Of a stretch of DNA of 64,000 bases, positions 22,701-37,700 are shown in pieces. This DNA is from Siphonodentalium dalli (lineage: Eukaryota > Mollusca > Scaphopoda > Gadilida > Siphonodentaliidae): assembly GCA_032622095.1 (NCBI GenBank), contig CP136061.1, forward strand, positions 35,783,797-35,847,796, given 5' to 3'. A program made the position numbers and the translations under genes. Within the stretch, counting starts at the first letter, position 1. Every line of letters begins with the position of its first letter. Below the pieces are notes generated by a model. That model did no database searches, had not been told where the DNA came from, and was given only the letters and a program-made list of their open reading frames with translations.

Positions 22701-25700
22701 CATGGGAATCAGACCTGTTAAGTTTTGAAAATGTCAATCTGGGAGATTTTTGCGGGAGGTATGCCCAAATATGTTCATGTTCCAAAAATCATTTTTATGT
22801 TGAAGATTACATAGTTTTTATGAGTTTCTATTTCTGTTTATTTTATAAATATATAGACCTAAATAAAAAGATAATGAATGTCCTGTTGGCAATTGTATTA
22901 GAGCTGCTGTGAGTGGGAGATACCACCATTTATTGAAAAGAAAGAAGCAGACACTTCGTATGAACTAAGTGAAAATACTCAGAATTCCACCGGATACAGC
23001 CGGATATGCGCGAAACCGAAAGTATAAAATCGGAATAAACTTTAAAATGGACTCGTCTTAATGTTTAACCCCCAAAAGAAACGCACACATTCCACCATTT
23101 ATTAAAAAATTTTAAGAAGCAGAAACTTCGTTTAAAATAAGTAAAAAGGAACCCGAGTTACAAATGTTACAACCGGACATGTATGCGTGAAACCGAAATT
23201 ACAATATGACCCGTCTTACAGTTTTAGCTGCAAACATTCCGTTGGCAATGCATACCACTAATCTGTTACTAAGAAATTTTCATCAATGGGGCCTAACATT
23301 ACAGCTGCACACTTGTGATTATACGTATTGTATACTATAACAACACCCTTTATATATGCGAGTCGCCCATAGGGTGGTTCTCCTATATAAGAGAATCCAT
23401 TGGCCTAACAATATTTACCTTTATCTTGTAAGCCAGTGTTTTCTCTTACATGTATGTTTGCGAGGCTCCCCATGTGAGACTCGCATATATAAGAGAATGC
23501 ATTGGCACAGGTCTTTAATGCTGCACCAGCGCTGCTCCCACCATGAAAGGGTTAAACACTCATAAGTCGTTTATTGAACTTTTTGTTAATTTCTCATGGA
23601 AAGATTCAATAAAATATATTTCTCAGCTTGCTCACACAAATCACCTTGGTTTTTGTTCATGATTAGGTAGTTCTGTGGCTAGTAATTTATTTTTAAGCTT
23701 GTTCACACAGAAACAACCTGGTTTTGTTCATGATTAGGTAGTTTTATGGCTAGTAATTTATTTGGGTATGTTTTGCAGCGATTGTGCACAGGCCTCAGCC
23801 TAGGGGTCCAGAACAGGGAGACTTGAAGTCTCCCTCCAGGAAATTTAGGGAGACTTCAGGAAATTTAGGGAGACTTCAGGGTGGGGAGACTACCAAAAAT
23901 TGACAATTTTCAAATATCGCTTTATTTTATAACATCTGACAATAAAAAATTTAAAAAGATAAAATAACAAATAAAACTAAAAAAATTTGACTTTATCTGA
24001 AATTAGTTTAATTAATTGTAATTATACATTTAAATTTTTTGGAAATGTTTTGTGTAGCTATCATTTAAGCAAGACAATTATCAAGTTACAGTAATAGTTA
24101 CTTTTTTAACTAAATGAAAGTAGTATTATTTCCTAGACTGCAGCTTGGAAGATACGTTTGTACAGTCTGACTCTGAATCATGATGCATGTAACTTTTTAA
24201 GTTTAATTTGGTCACGGCTGTAATGTGGGTGTCCGCTAAAATAAACAATAAGGACTAACTAACAAAGGAGTTGCAAAAGCTTTTATTAATTAATGGCCTC
24301 CCTTAATTAATGCCAACATCACTGGTATAATCCGATTAAAGCAATAAACTTGACATTATTTTATTTACGGAAGTCGGTCTCTTCAAAAAGTCCGACGCAG
24401 TCTCTTCAAAAAGTCCGACGCGTTACCGAAACGAACTTCCGAAGCGCCTGGTACATACTCTGTTAATGTCGTAATTGTTTTTTATATCTGAAAAGCGAGA
24501 AGGCGGTCTTTTGTGCAGACCAAAGAACAGCCGGCACAACACAGTCTCTTATTGCGAAAGTTGGCAAATATGTGATTATTGTGCTTTCCGCATGGAATGT
24601 GCTACGAGAGGTATATTTTTAACTGCTATAACATTGTGAGGTGGACCTTGCTCATGTATATGTGTGTTGTTTGGATCTTTCACTGCAAACACTTCTCAAG
24701 AATTATTTTGAAAACGTGGAACAATCTGTATGGGTCTCTACCCATGATGTGTTTTGATACTAAAAAAACCAAATCCCTATCCAGCAGCTCGAATAAAGAC
24801 ATCTTTCCAAACATACCATACATCGGTAAAGTAAAATGTGATGCGGGCAGGAGTATACTGCGGTGCGGCAAAATCGTGCCCGCTTTGGGGTTTACTCCGA
24901 CACTGTGGAGTATCACATGCAATTTTCAATATTTTCTTACTTATATGCAGCAAATTCCAATGTGAATGTAGATTTAGTTTCCTAAACTATCTGTAACAAT
25001 GTAACAACAATGTCAAAATTTACATCACACACTCATCTTGGAGCTGAAAACACACAAATTTGAAAAATAGAGGCTTATTCTCACAATTCATCGAGCATTT
25101 CGTCACTTTATGGAGTTTTATTCATCGAACTGTTGACATTTGGCTGAAGATGGGTTCATCAAGCACCTCGTGAATATGGACTTGTGTCCGAAGAAAAACA
25201 ATTAATAATAAAATTTCCCTGAAAACAAACCTGGAGTCTTCACTTGTGCCCGCAACGGGGTTTGCTCAATATTTGCCGACAGCGGGTATTATACAGTAAT
25301 GCTCTAAGTAATCAACTCCTTAACCACAGCAGAATTATGGGTAACTTTTCAGGATTTAGTCGGAAATATGGCTTGTTGCCATTCATCGGAAAGCCCTCCC
25401 CGAGAACTTTCCGATGAATGGCAACAAGCCATATTTCCGACTAAATCCTGAAAAGTTACCCATAATTATGATGTGGTTAAGGAGTTGATTACTTAGAGCA
25501 TTACTGTAGGATGACCAGCCTGAGAATGTTCATGAACAAGGCCTACCCACATGTATAGTTTTATTTATATAACATATAACAGTTGTACACTGCCTCTTTT
25601 GTATACTCTGGCTTTGTAGATACACGTATCATCTTTGTATCATAGCTGACAGTCTAGCTGATGCAATTGATTAACAAAATTAACACTTATCTGTATATGT

Positions 25701-28700
25701 TTATTATTGTAGAAACTTCTTAGATGTCATCTACATTTATACTTTTATTTTCATTTAGGTTAAACAGTCCTAGAATTAACTCTGACAAAAGGCATTATGA
25801 TTTAGAAAAAGATATTGAGGCCAATATAGTATTTCATGCAATTTTAAAGCAATGCTGTGGAAGAGAAGAGAAATGTCAATTTCAAGGCCTGGGTTAAATG
25901 ACTGATGTATTGGTATATCTTCATAAATTCTTGCATTTAAAGTCAAGCATAAAACATTCACACAGTGCATTCTATGCTTGTTTCTTCCTCACAGTAACAG
26001 GGTTCAAATTGTGAAAAAAAATTCTATACCCGAAAAGTGCAGCAATTATTATCCTTGAAAATATGCTGCGCCATGATTTGAGGTCTTGAAAAGTTATGGA
26101 ATATCCACAAACATTAATTCCGAGCCAACATTGTTGTTAGTTTTCATTCTGATCTCCGTACGAATAGTTTATTGCATGCATTTACCTGACAGCTATATCG
26201 CTAGCTATAGTAATCTCGCATGTGGAACCATGTTTTACAACTATAAATATGTCTGACCTACTTTTGCTCTGTTAATATTGAATAAAAATATGCCTGGTAA
26301 CTATATTCCGTGAGAAGTAGGTCACATATGTTCGAATTGAAAGTCGGATCGAGTGAGTTACTGAAAATAGATTGAAAGCAAAAGCTGACTTGTCTGTATT
26401 ATTGGGGAAATGATCAATAAATTCATGCTTTTCCCTCTAAATATATGGTTAGGTATGGAACAGTTATTTCATCGGTTGTGCGCAACAGCTGATTGCAATG
26501 TGAAATTTATTCTCTATAATAAGCCGATAACAATTACAAAAAATGTATTGTGGTTGGTTATATCTAAATTTCGAGATTGGAGATCAATGACATGTTGACA
26601 ATTTTCCAACGTATAGCAAATTTTATAATACAAAAATTTTATAATACAGAATACAGGTGACATATTCATAATTCATTATACTCTGCGTCATCCAAGAAAT
26701 GAAATCTGAATCACAGTTCCGGAGACATAAATCTGATAAGATTATCGTCGACCTTTAACCCTTTCATGACTGGAGCTTCCTGATATTTTGCGAAAGCCCT
26801 GTGCCAATGCATTCTCTTATATATGCAAGTCGCCCATAGGGTGCCTTTCATATATAAGAGAATACATTGGCCTAAAAATATTTATCTTGATCTTGTAAGC
26901 CAGTGCATTCCCTGTGGGAGACTTGCATATATAAGAGAATGTACTGGCACAGCGATTTTAATGCTGCACCAGCGCAGCTCCCGTCATCAAAGGGTTAAAA
27001 GAGACTCTGGAAATTACTAGGCTTAATTTGGGCATATGAATTTTTTTAACTGTGTTATTTATTGACTATTGTCTCTTGCAGGAAATTTTTACTTGTTCTC
27101 TGTTCTATATTTGATATAACAATTATGTTTCAGCTAATAATGTGCATCCTGGAATATATATTCTTGACAATTTTGTCAACATGAAAAGACACATTTAAAA
27201 TGGAAATATATATTTTTCTTGAAGGTGTCTTTACTTCCTCTTTGGTTTTTGTGATAAGGAAATCAATATTAATTTTTTTAGCCCACCTGTTTTGGGATTG
27301 TTTTTCCTTGCTAAAATGTGATTATGTAATAAAATGTATCTCAAATTTGTTGCAATTCTATACAAATTTTTTTAACCTTGTACTCTAGATTTAATTTCTA
27401 TAACGGTGATATCTTCATCTGTGTTACACATGTGGCTCGAATCGAATTTAGTGCACTTGGTTAATACATATTGTATAGAATTGAGACTCATTAGAGATCC
27501 TCTTCTATATCTGATCATTTCTCACCAATTAGTAGGGAATTCTTCTGCACTTTTATTATATTTTCGTCTGTCTGTCGTTTGCTTATTTCAGGCATTTCCT
27601 GAACATCCTTCCAGATGAATAATAGACCATTCTAATGTATACTTTTATAACTGATTGAGTAAATGTGATAAAATGTAAGAGCTAATGTAAGGCAATTTAT
27701 CTGGAACTAGTTTTGTTATGAATACTTACAGGTTGTTCGGCAGGTAACTATTTTACAAATTATTTCAAGCTCGGTCCGCATGCACTGCTGAACCAAATCT
27801 GGCATTATCTTAGTCCAAATTTTCTTTGACATCAACCAGCTAATGAAATCGGTAGGGATATAACACTGTTTCCCGTCAAAGGCTAGGGTTGCCTTATTCT
27901 TCTACTAGTATAGAGGTCTTTACACCCAGATCCAGGTTTTTCATCAATTTTTTATCAACTTTATCATACAATTCAATACAAAATGCTACATTTATCGGAA
28001 AACATTATATTTGACCATGATAATGATGTATTATAATCTAACTTGTGTGTTAATTACACACAGAATATGACATGTAATTAGGAGTAAGTAACCTCACATT
28101 TGAACTGTTTATTTATGTCTAGAAATGACCCGATCTGTTACGAAGTTTGTGAGGTCAAATGAGTTCATATTCTTTTGAAATTATGTAGATATTGTAATAA
28201 AATATTTTTTTCATATTAAATTACTACTGGCGGAGTTCTGATCAAATATAATGTTTTCTATGGAATAAACCGACATAATTTTACAATTGTGAATTTTTTT
28301 TTACCGTAATGTGTGATGTTAGATGAGCTGCTGATTTACACTTAACCCTTTGGCGAGTAGAACGACACATATGTTGTTTCAGGAAGTGTAATTTTTATGT
28401 AGACATAACTTCAATTAATCATCCGATTTATAAATGAATTGTATAGGAGATATTTTGAGTAATATAATGTCCCAATGTATAAGTGCAATAGATTATGATA
28501 GCACAGGTAAACAGAAACTACACTTCAATTAAAACGAATTATGGACCCTTTTGCTATGATGTTGACATTAAACTCATGCATGACGTCATGTATATGACAT
28601 TATAAATACTCTCCAAAGGGCTAGAATCTGCTATAGAATAGTAAGACATCCGTACTTCGACGTTAACCAGTATCATCCATACTGATTTCACTAGCTGCTT

Positions 28701-31700
28701 TACGTCAAAGGAAACTCAGACTACCATAACTTGGAATGTTGCTCCTATACTCCAGTGCAAGTCTTGAAATAGTGTGTCTGACATTTGCTTAATGAGGTTC
28801 CCAGAGGGTGAATTTAGTGTTGCTATCATGCACAGTTGGATAGCATCACTAAATTCACCCTCTGGGAACCTCATTCTGTTAGGCCTCAACTTCTATGCGA
28901 GACCTAGGATCGGATTGAAGGTCCACAGTTGGAAGTTGGTGATGTTCACCCCTTAGTCGCCCCATTTATGCATTTATCTTCTGCAAATGATGGGAAAAAG
29001 AAACTGAACAGAAGAGAAAAGTAACTAAAAGCAATGTTAATTTGATACTATAGATACATGCCAGAAGATGAGGCCTATTCAGAAAGAGGTCCCCCAGAGG
29101 GTGAATTTGGTGATGCCAGCCCACTGGGTACCTTCACTAAATTCACCCTCTGGGGACCTTATTCAGCGCATGTCAGACACACTATAAGGCTTGCTGCAGT
29201 GTTTAACCCTTTCAGTGCCAGAGGCCGATTTCATCGGCCCTAATTTACGGTCTGTAAAATCGGCCCTAAAAAATTAATTATTTTTTTTTTAGATTTGTTT
29301 GGGTATGCTTAAGCATGCTATAGCGAATTTAAAAACAAACTGGATAAAACCTTAGGGGCATGTTATAACTCAAAACTATCACCAAGTATTCATAGTAATA
29401 ATTTTGATGCCCATGAAAAATGTAAGATTCCCTGGCACTAAACCTACAAAATAAGTCTGTTAAAGAATATAAGAAAAAATTTATTAAAATTGTAAAAAAT
29501 TGTAAAAAATAATAACAAATGATGAAAAATTGTTAGGCCAATGCATTCTCTTATATATGTGAGGCGACCTATGGTCGACTCGCATATATAAGAGAATGCA
29601 TTGGCACAGGATATATGGGTTGATACAAAAATCGGACTGAAAGGGTTAAAGATGTATTCAAAGTTTCCTTCCATTTCTATACCGTTTCCGATATTTAATA
29701 TGCCATTTGGGACACTAAATTGAGTTATATAATGGTTGAGTTGTGTAACATACTCGACCAATGGTTTGAAGAATGATGGTGGGTGTCTGTCTGTCCGTCC
29801 AACTGAACCACAGCATCTCCGTTGTGTACACCTCTTGTTGTTATCATACTAGATGGAACCCTGAATACATCTTTAATTTTCTACATACAGGTTCTCATTT
29901 GTTTCAGATTATTTCATGTGCTCAAGGATGTCTCTATAGGAAGTGTGAAATATTAAGTTTGCAAATAAATTGCCCATTGCATAGTCAGACACCTCAAAAC
30001 TTGGACTGAAATTCACAGATTGGCACATTTTATATGTATAACTGTAATGATTACCAAGGCTTACCATACAATCTGTCAATCTATCTTACCAATATCAAGC
30101 AAAGTAACTTCCCTAGCTAGCTACAGTAATGCCCTAAGTAATCAACGCCTTAACCACAGCAGAATTATGGGTAACTTTTCAGGATTTAGACCGAAATATG
30201 GCTTGTTGCAATTCATCGGAAATCTCTCGGGGAGAGCTTTCCGATGAATGGCAACAAGCCATATTTTGGACTAAATCCTGAAAAGTTACCCATAATTCTG
30301 CTGTGGTTAAGTAGTCGATTACTGTATAGGCTAGAGGGGTATTCAGAACATTATGTAGGGAAACTTCATGTAGAAGTTCAAGTAAAATTTCAGTGCTGAA
30401 AATTTTTGTCGGATGTTGGATTATATAAGATTAGAGCACTGACAGCATGAATTGGTGCGGAATTGTTAACCATATGATACATGTCATATTGTTTGCAAGG
30501 AAAATATGAGCCAATATATAAAAACTTTCCTCTGATATTGGTTGTGGAATTATTTGTACTGATAGCATGAGTTGGGGCAGATTTGCTAACCATATTATAT
30601 ATGTCATGTTAATTATTTGTAAGGAAAATATTAGCTACAGTAAAGCCCTAATTAATCGACTCCTTAACCACAGCAGAATTATGGGTAACTTTGAGAGCTT
30701 TCCAATGAATGGCAACAAGCCATATTTCCGACTAAATCCTGAAAAGTTACCCATAATTCTGCTGTGGTTAAGGAGTCGATTAATTAGGGCTTTACTGTAA
30801 ACTTTAACCAAAATTGATCGTGGCTTTAAAAATAAGGCCTGAAAATATGGTGGAATGAGGTCCCCAGAGGGTGAATTTAGTGATACTACTCCGCACAGTG
30901 GACTAGCGTTAACAATTTCACCCTGTGTGGACCTCATTCTGCTTAGGCCTCATGTTCTCATATTTTCAGGCCTGTTAAAAATTCATGAAATCAGATAGAT
31001 TACATAATAAGCAACAGGAATGATGATGAACAAGTTGATTCAATATTGGGTAGATTCTATTGAAAGTTACATGAAATAAGATAAATAAGTTTATTCTATT
31101 TACTCGCCAATTTCATAAAATAGTTTAGCCCTTTACCCAACAAACCGGCCAAAACCGGCCAAATAAAGCTTCAACAGCCTAAAATATGTTCGGTCTGTCT
31201 CAATAGAACCATACAAATATGGATATCATTGGAACTGGCTCATTGACCACATTGTGATAGTTACAGTTATGCCCTGTGCCAATGCATTCTCTTATATATG
31301 CGAGTCGACCATAGGTCGCCTCGCATATATAAGAGAATGCATTGGCCTAAAAAAAATCTTTTTTTACCACTTTTTCTTACATTCTTTAACAATTTTAGAA
31401 TTTTGTCTTACATTTTTTAACATTTTTTATAATATTTTTCTACATTCTTTGACAATTTTATCATTTTTAATATGTGTTAAGCCAATGCATTCTCTTATAT
31501 ATGCGAGGCGACCTATGGTCGACTCGCATATATAAGAGAATGCATTGGCACAGGGCCGTTCTGTTGGGTAAAGGGTTAAGTTGTAAACTTTGTTTTATTT
31601 GTCATCTTTGAAAGATAAATTAACAAATATAAAAATTTGATATCAATTTGGGAATCTGAGTTTCGCTAACTTTGAAAAATTGCTCACTCCTACCTGATAA

Positions 31701-34700
31701 ATAGTACCATTAGAAAAATACCACAATATTAACCCTTCCATGACTGGTCCTTCCTGAAATTTTGGGAAAAACTCTGTGCCAATGCATTCTCTTCTATATG
31801 CGAGTCTCCCACAGGGAGCCTCGCATATATAAGAGAATACATTGGCCTAACTGTATATTTACCTTGACCTTGTAAGCCAGTGCATATATATGCGAGGCTC
31901 CCTATGGGAGACTCACATATATAAGAGAATGCACTGGCACATGGTCTTTAATGCTGCACCAGCGCATCTCCCACCATGAAAGGGTTAAGTATAGTTTGAT
32001 AAATAATCGAATCACAGAACAATCATATTACTGGTCAGACATACATGTATGTCACATTCATAGTTTATAAACTAATTCTTCTGATTTTTCAGCTGCTTCA
32101 AATCTATCAGGCTAAGCTTGGATACTTTGGCTTTGAGAACCTGATAGAATGGGTCGTATATGTTACATCAGTGCTGGTCGTCATAGATTTCTCTGACTGT
32201 CAGAGAGAAACTGGATACAGAGAGGTAAGACAGACATATTGCAAACAATCCATAACCTCTTGGCTGATATACGTCAGTACTCATAACGGATGTAAAATGT
32301 CATGCTGTGTGCTATATGTCCATTCTGAGTACGGACCTACTTCAGCATATTCATAACCGGAACTAAGAAATTAGTACATCTGAACCATTGTATCTCGTCG
32401 TTTGAAACAGTGTATGATCTACCAGGATTGTGAATGATAAAAGCCTACCACATCCCTAATCCGAGTGTCACTAAATACTTCATAATGGGAGCGATCAAAA
32501 ATAAAAAACATGGCCACTAGTGGCCATCTTGGATTTCACATTGGAATCCACCGACACACCCTGCAGCCAACATTTATTTACAGGAATGTTCAGGATCACT
32601 TATAGATGGGAGCTATCAAATTTTAACGATATTCTAACAAATACATGGCTGCTGGCAACCATCTTGCATTTTACTCTTTGCATAACTAAATACTTTGGCA
32701 TGCCCTACTGCCAACATTTTTCATCCAATTGATCCCAAACTTCAAATTGCTCTTCATGTTGACCTCTGGTATTACTTAAACTTTCTCCATTCCATTGACT
32801 GCAATGTAAGAAATTATCCTCTCTCCAAGTGGAGGGAGCTACAGTGTCATTGACACTTTCATTCTGTCCGTCGTCTGCGTTTATTACCTGAACCCCTGCC
32901 TGAACACCCATTTAACCCTTTACCCAACAAAACGGCCAAAACCGGCCAAATAAAGCTTCAACAGCCTAAAATATCTTCGGTCTGTCTCAATAGAACCATA
33001 CAAATATGGATATCATTGGAACCGGCTCCTTGACCACATTGTGATAGTTACAGTTATGCCCTGTGGTCGACTCGCATATATAAGAGAATGCATTGGCACA
33101 GGGCCGTTCTGTTGGGTAAAGGGTTAAATGAATAATAGACTGTTCCATTGTATATTTTTATAACCAAATGGGAAAATCTATTCAGTAATGAAAAGGTTAA
33201 TTGTGAAACTCTGAAATTGCTGAGTCAACCCTCGCACACAATTTATAATTATATCACTATGTTATTCATGTGTCTAACTCTTTGAATGCAGCACACTTGA
33301 TGCTATTTTGTGCTCGTCCTGTGAAAGGACTTTAACCTGATCCAGTGTACCATTAGTAATAATTAAATGCTAATATCTTAAAGTGATTTGAAACACTCTT
33401 CTGTGGCTCATAGTGAATAAATATGCTCGACGCTTTTACATTAAATTTGCCAGGACAAAATGCATTTCTTTCATATATATATTAACCCTTTCATGACTGG
33501 AGCTTCCTGAATTTTTACGAAAACCCTGTGCCAATGCATTCTCTTATATATGTGAGTCTCTCATAGCGATGCCTCGCACATATAAGAGAATATATTGGCC
33601 CAAATTTTATATAATTATTTTTTATAATTGTTAAAAAATGTAAGAAATAATGATTAAAAATGATAAAAAATTGTTCAAGAATGTAAGAATGTAAGAAAAA
33701 ATAATCAAAATTGATGAAGAATGTAAGAAAAAATGATAAAATTGTTAAAGAATATAAGAATATAAGAAAAAATGATAAAAATTGTTATAGAATGTAAGAA
33801 AAATTGATACAAAATGATAAAAAATTGTTAGGCCAATGCATTCTCTTATATATGAGAGGCATTGGCACATGGTCTTTAATGTTGCGTCAGCTTAGCTCCC
33901 GTCATGAAAGAGTTAAATAAAGTGACTCTAGTTGTCGCATGATTCTCGTCTGTTTATCAGTGATTGGTTCGGGATGATTGAAGGACAGATTTTTAACATT
34001 TTTGCACAGTTCAGACGTCAAGTTCTACGAAAGGGAAAAGCCGATGTGGTACAATATTTGACAATAATTGTTTAAAAGTGCATTTTTGAAATGGTTGTAG
34101 TGGTTGAGTTGTAAAATATCAGTTTGAAGTCATGAAATTAGCACTTAATATGTCTTTAACCATTTCTTTTCAAAATACTGATTGACAAATAGGTCATTCG
34201 GGAAATGTTTAGATAATAAGTTCAACTAGGTTGTTTGTTAAACTTATTATCTGTACTTGTATTATCTATCGTCTGCTTTTTTTCACGAAAACCGGTCCAA
34301 ATGAATCATAAAAACACTTAAAACAAAAACAGATTTGATAACAAATATTTGGTTTTAACTGTAGACCTGGACTGATTACACCCAATCCTGCAAATTTACC
34401 CTCTGGGGACCTCATTCCACTTAGTTCACAACTGCTATGGGAGATCCAGGATCAGATTTAATTACCCCAGTTGAAATTGATGTTCACCCATCAGTCACCT
34501 CGATTATGCAATTGTTCTTCTGCAAATTAGGGGATATAGAAACTTCCCAGAAGGGAAAAAGTAACTAAACAAATTTGAGACAAAACCAGTAGATACTTCC
34601 CTGAAAATGAGGTCCCCAGATGGTGAATTTGGTGATGCTAGCCTTCAGCATCACTAAATTCACCCTCTGGGGACCTCATGTTACTTAGGCCTCATATTCT

Positions 34701-37700
34701 TATTATCAATTTTTTATAGAAACTTCTTCACTTAGATTCTATTTCTTTTTTAGTGTAGTTTTTATGTTTACCCATACCATGTATGGTAAACATAGTGTCG
34801 TTGTCCGGATTGACCACTCGTCGTTCGTCCGTCCGTCCGTCCGTCTGTCCGTCCGTCTGTCCGTCCGTCTGTCCGTCCGTAGACACTTTACGTGTAATGC
34901 GATAACTCAAACATTTTTTACCTGATCAAAACCAAATATTGTATATGGGGTTTTCAGCCCAAAATACAGATCGAGTTCGAATATGGGTTTGATCCGACTT
35001 TTTTGTACAGAGTTATGGCCCTTTTTCGACTTAGAATTCACGCATTCTGCCATAACTCAAACATTTTTTATCTGATCGGAACCAAATTTGGTATGTGAGT
35101 TTCTCAGCCCAAAATACAGATCGAGTTCGAATATGGGTTTGATCCGAGTTTTTTTTACGGAGTTATGGCCCTTTTTCGACTTAGAATTCATTAATTCGGC
35201 CATAACTCAAACATTTTTTATCTGATTGGAACCAAATTTGGTGTATGAGTTTCTCAGACCAACATACAGATTGAGTTCGAATATGGGTTTGATCGGATTT
35301 TTTTTAATGGAGTTATGGTCCTTTGACCTATAATTCACACATACATGTACTTCGATAAATCAACCATTTTTCATCTGATAGGAACCAAATTTGGTATGTG
35401 AGTTTCTCAACTCAAAATACAGAACGAGTTTGAATATGGGTTAGATCCAATTTGTTATACCAGAGATATGGCCCTTTTTAAACTAAGAATTATCCAGATT
35501 ATAACCCAAGTAACTTACAATTAATGAATACCTGCTTCTCTGTGAGCAAGATAAAAGACAATATAGTTTATTGCTTTGAGAGTTATTTATACCGGGTAGC
35601 CCTCATATGTTAGCTCTGTATAAGAGACACAGATTAGTGAATTATTGGATAAATTGATTTAGCTATCTTTTTAACCACAACTTAGCCATGTGAATTTATT
35701 TAACTAGACCAATGGAGCTCTCTAAGTCCTTGGATGATGGGACTACATTGGATCAAACAGGGCAGAGATAGGTGATTTAACCCCTTTTACCCATTCCATG
35801 TCTTTTAACCTTTTCCATTAAATAAATAATTATAATATTTTGATATCTCACATGGCAATTTGCAACAACATGAATAGAACTGCTTACACTATGATAGTGG
35901 TGACAGGCTCTAGAGTTTAGATGTTATATTAACCCTTCTATATTGACTCATACATTCCAATAATTTGTGTTATTACTGGTTATTATGTACATTTGTCATA
36001 TACTACTTTAGATCATAACAGTATACTCTATAATTCAACATTAAAAGATTATGATTCTGATCATAACAATTTACTATCGCCAAGGGATGGGTTAAACATC
36101 TGCCGATCGTGATCGGCCTCTCGTTCTATATCCTCAAATTGGCAGATGACACATTGTATAATCAAGGTTCCCAATGGGGGTACATCGCAATATTCACCAT
36201 TTGGGAACTTCAACCTAAGTATCTGTCTCCCATAGCAGATGAGGCCTTACAAAAAAATTTCGTCAGCTTTATCACACAAATCAATACAAAATTTGTGAAT
36301 TTGTTGATTCTAGCCCACTATGCGGGATAGTATCACTAAATTCCCCCCTCTGTGGACCTCATTCTGCAAATGACAGACACACTATTTGCAGACTTGAATA
36401 CACCTTTAAAATCACTAATTTTACAGGCATGGCAGTGGCAGATGGGAGCAGTCTCGATATTCCTCGCGTGGATTAACCTTGTGCTGTTCATCCAGAAGTT
36501 TCCGCAGCTTGGTATTTACGTGGTGATGTTTACAAGTGTCCTCGTCACCTTCCTTCAATTCTCCATCGTATTCCTGTTGTTCATCGTGGCCTTCAGTCTC
36601 GGGTACCACGTTTTACTCAGTAATCAGGTAAGAAGATAGTCCCAAGATTCCTTCAACGTCAACCAGCTAGTGAAATCGGTAGGGATAATACTGGTTTACG
36701 TCAAAGTACGATTGCCGTACTCTTCTATATAACGGACTTTATACCCAGATCCAGTGGCGGGATTTTTTCGTCAGCTTTATCACACAAATCAATACAAAAT
36801 TTAATATTTATCACAAAGAGTGATAACGTACAGTCATAATGATGTATCATTATCTAACATATATGTTGAATTACACACAGAATATACCATGTAATTAGGA
36901 ATAACTCACATTGAATCTGTGTTTGTTCATGCTCAGAGAAGACCTGAACTATAACTACGAAGCAGTGAGGTCAAATGAGATTGTTGTCCCCCGAAAACAA
37001 ATTCGGGGGACTATTAAAATAGCCGGTGTCCGTCCGTCTGTCCATCCGTCCATGCATCCGGAAATGGTTTCCGGATGATAACTTTAGTTTCGGTTATTAG
37101 ATCAAAAGCAAATTTCATAGGTGAGTTTATCAGACCAAAATACAGGTTTTTTCTGGTTTCCGGATGATAACTTTAGTTTGTGTGATCATATCTGAACCAA
37201 ATTTGGAATGTGTGTTTATCAGCTCGAAATACAGGTCAAGTTCGAATATGGGTACAATCTGCCCATTTTTGCTAGAGTTATGGCCCTTTTAGTTATGGCC
37301 CTTTTTCGACTTAGAATCCTGTCAATTTCTGGTTTCCGGATGATAACTTTAGTTTGTGTGATCATATCTGAATCAAATTTGGTATATGAGTTTATCAGCT
37401 CGAAATACAGATCAAGTTCGAATATGGGTACGATCCACCAATTTTGTTCTGAAATTTAGTATCGGATTTAGGGTCCTTGTTAGTTTTTTCAGAAAAGCTG
37501 ATGCCCCCAATGAAGCCACTTTTTCGGGGGACACTGTGGCCGGACGGCCTTTTATTTTATTTTTAAATTATGTAAACATTCTGATCAAATTTATTTTTCA
37601 CACTATATTACTACTTTCAGTTTACAATTCTTCAGAACAAATATATTTAATGTTTTCTATGAAATAAACCTGATTTCTTTCACAATTGTGACATTTTATT

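Larger units (their letters stand above)
16262..32092. other. Introns around exons C2 and C3, residual stretches
   Basis: Outside the listed repeats, 18064-18695, 20160-20880, 21845-23340, 23780-24470, 24620-25285, 25515-26750 and 29655-30118 are AT-rich DNA with no splice-bounded frame resembling TRPA. 23632-23770 is a two-copy tandem repeat (ttcatgattaggtagtt). A ~130-base segment at 20690-20830 recurs diverged at 33948-34080. Confidence 0.55.
32225..36426. other. Intron D-E, residual stretches
   Basis: 32480-32720 carries copies of the 'agccatcttggattt' type repeat. 33940-34375 holds a diverged copy of 20690-20830 and a family D fragment (34190-34320). 35495-36115 is plain AT-rich DNA. 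No exon is seen. Confidence 0.55.

Noticed and set aside
22670-22780. Segment ending ttttgcgggag|gtatgc, resembling the end of a C exon
   Set aside because: In the phase needed it reads SGRFLRE and is preceded by a stop; the S2 motif LSAWN is absent. Likely chance.
24579-24965. 128-codon plus-strand frame after exon C3
   Set aside because: It begins inside exon C3 in a different frame and has no recognisable domain; treated as chance.
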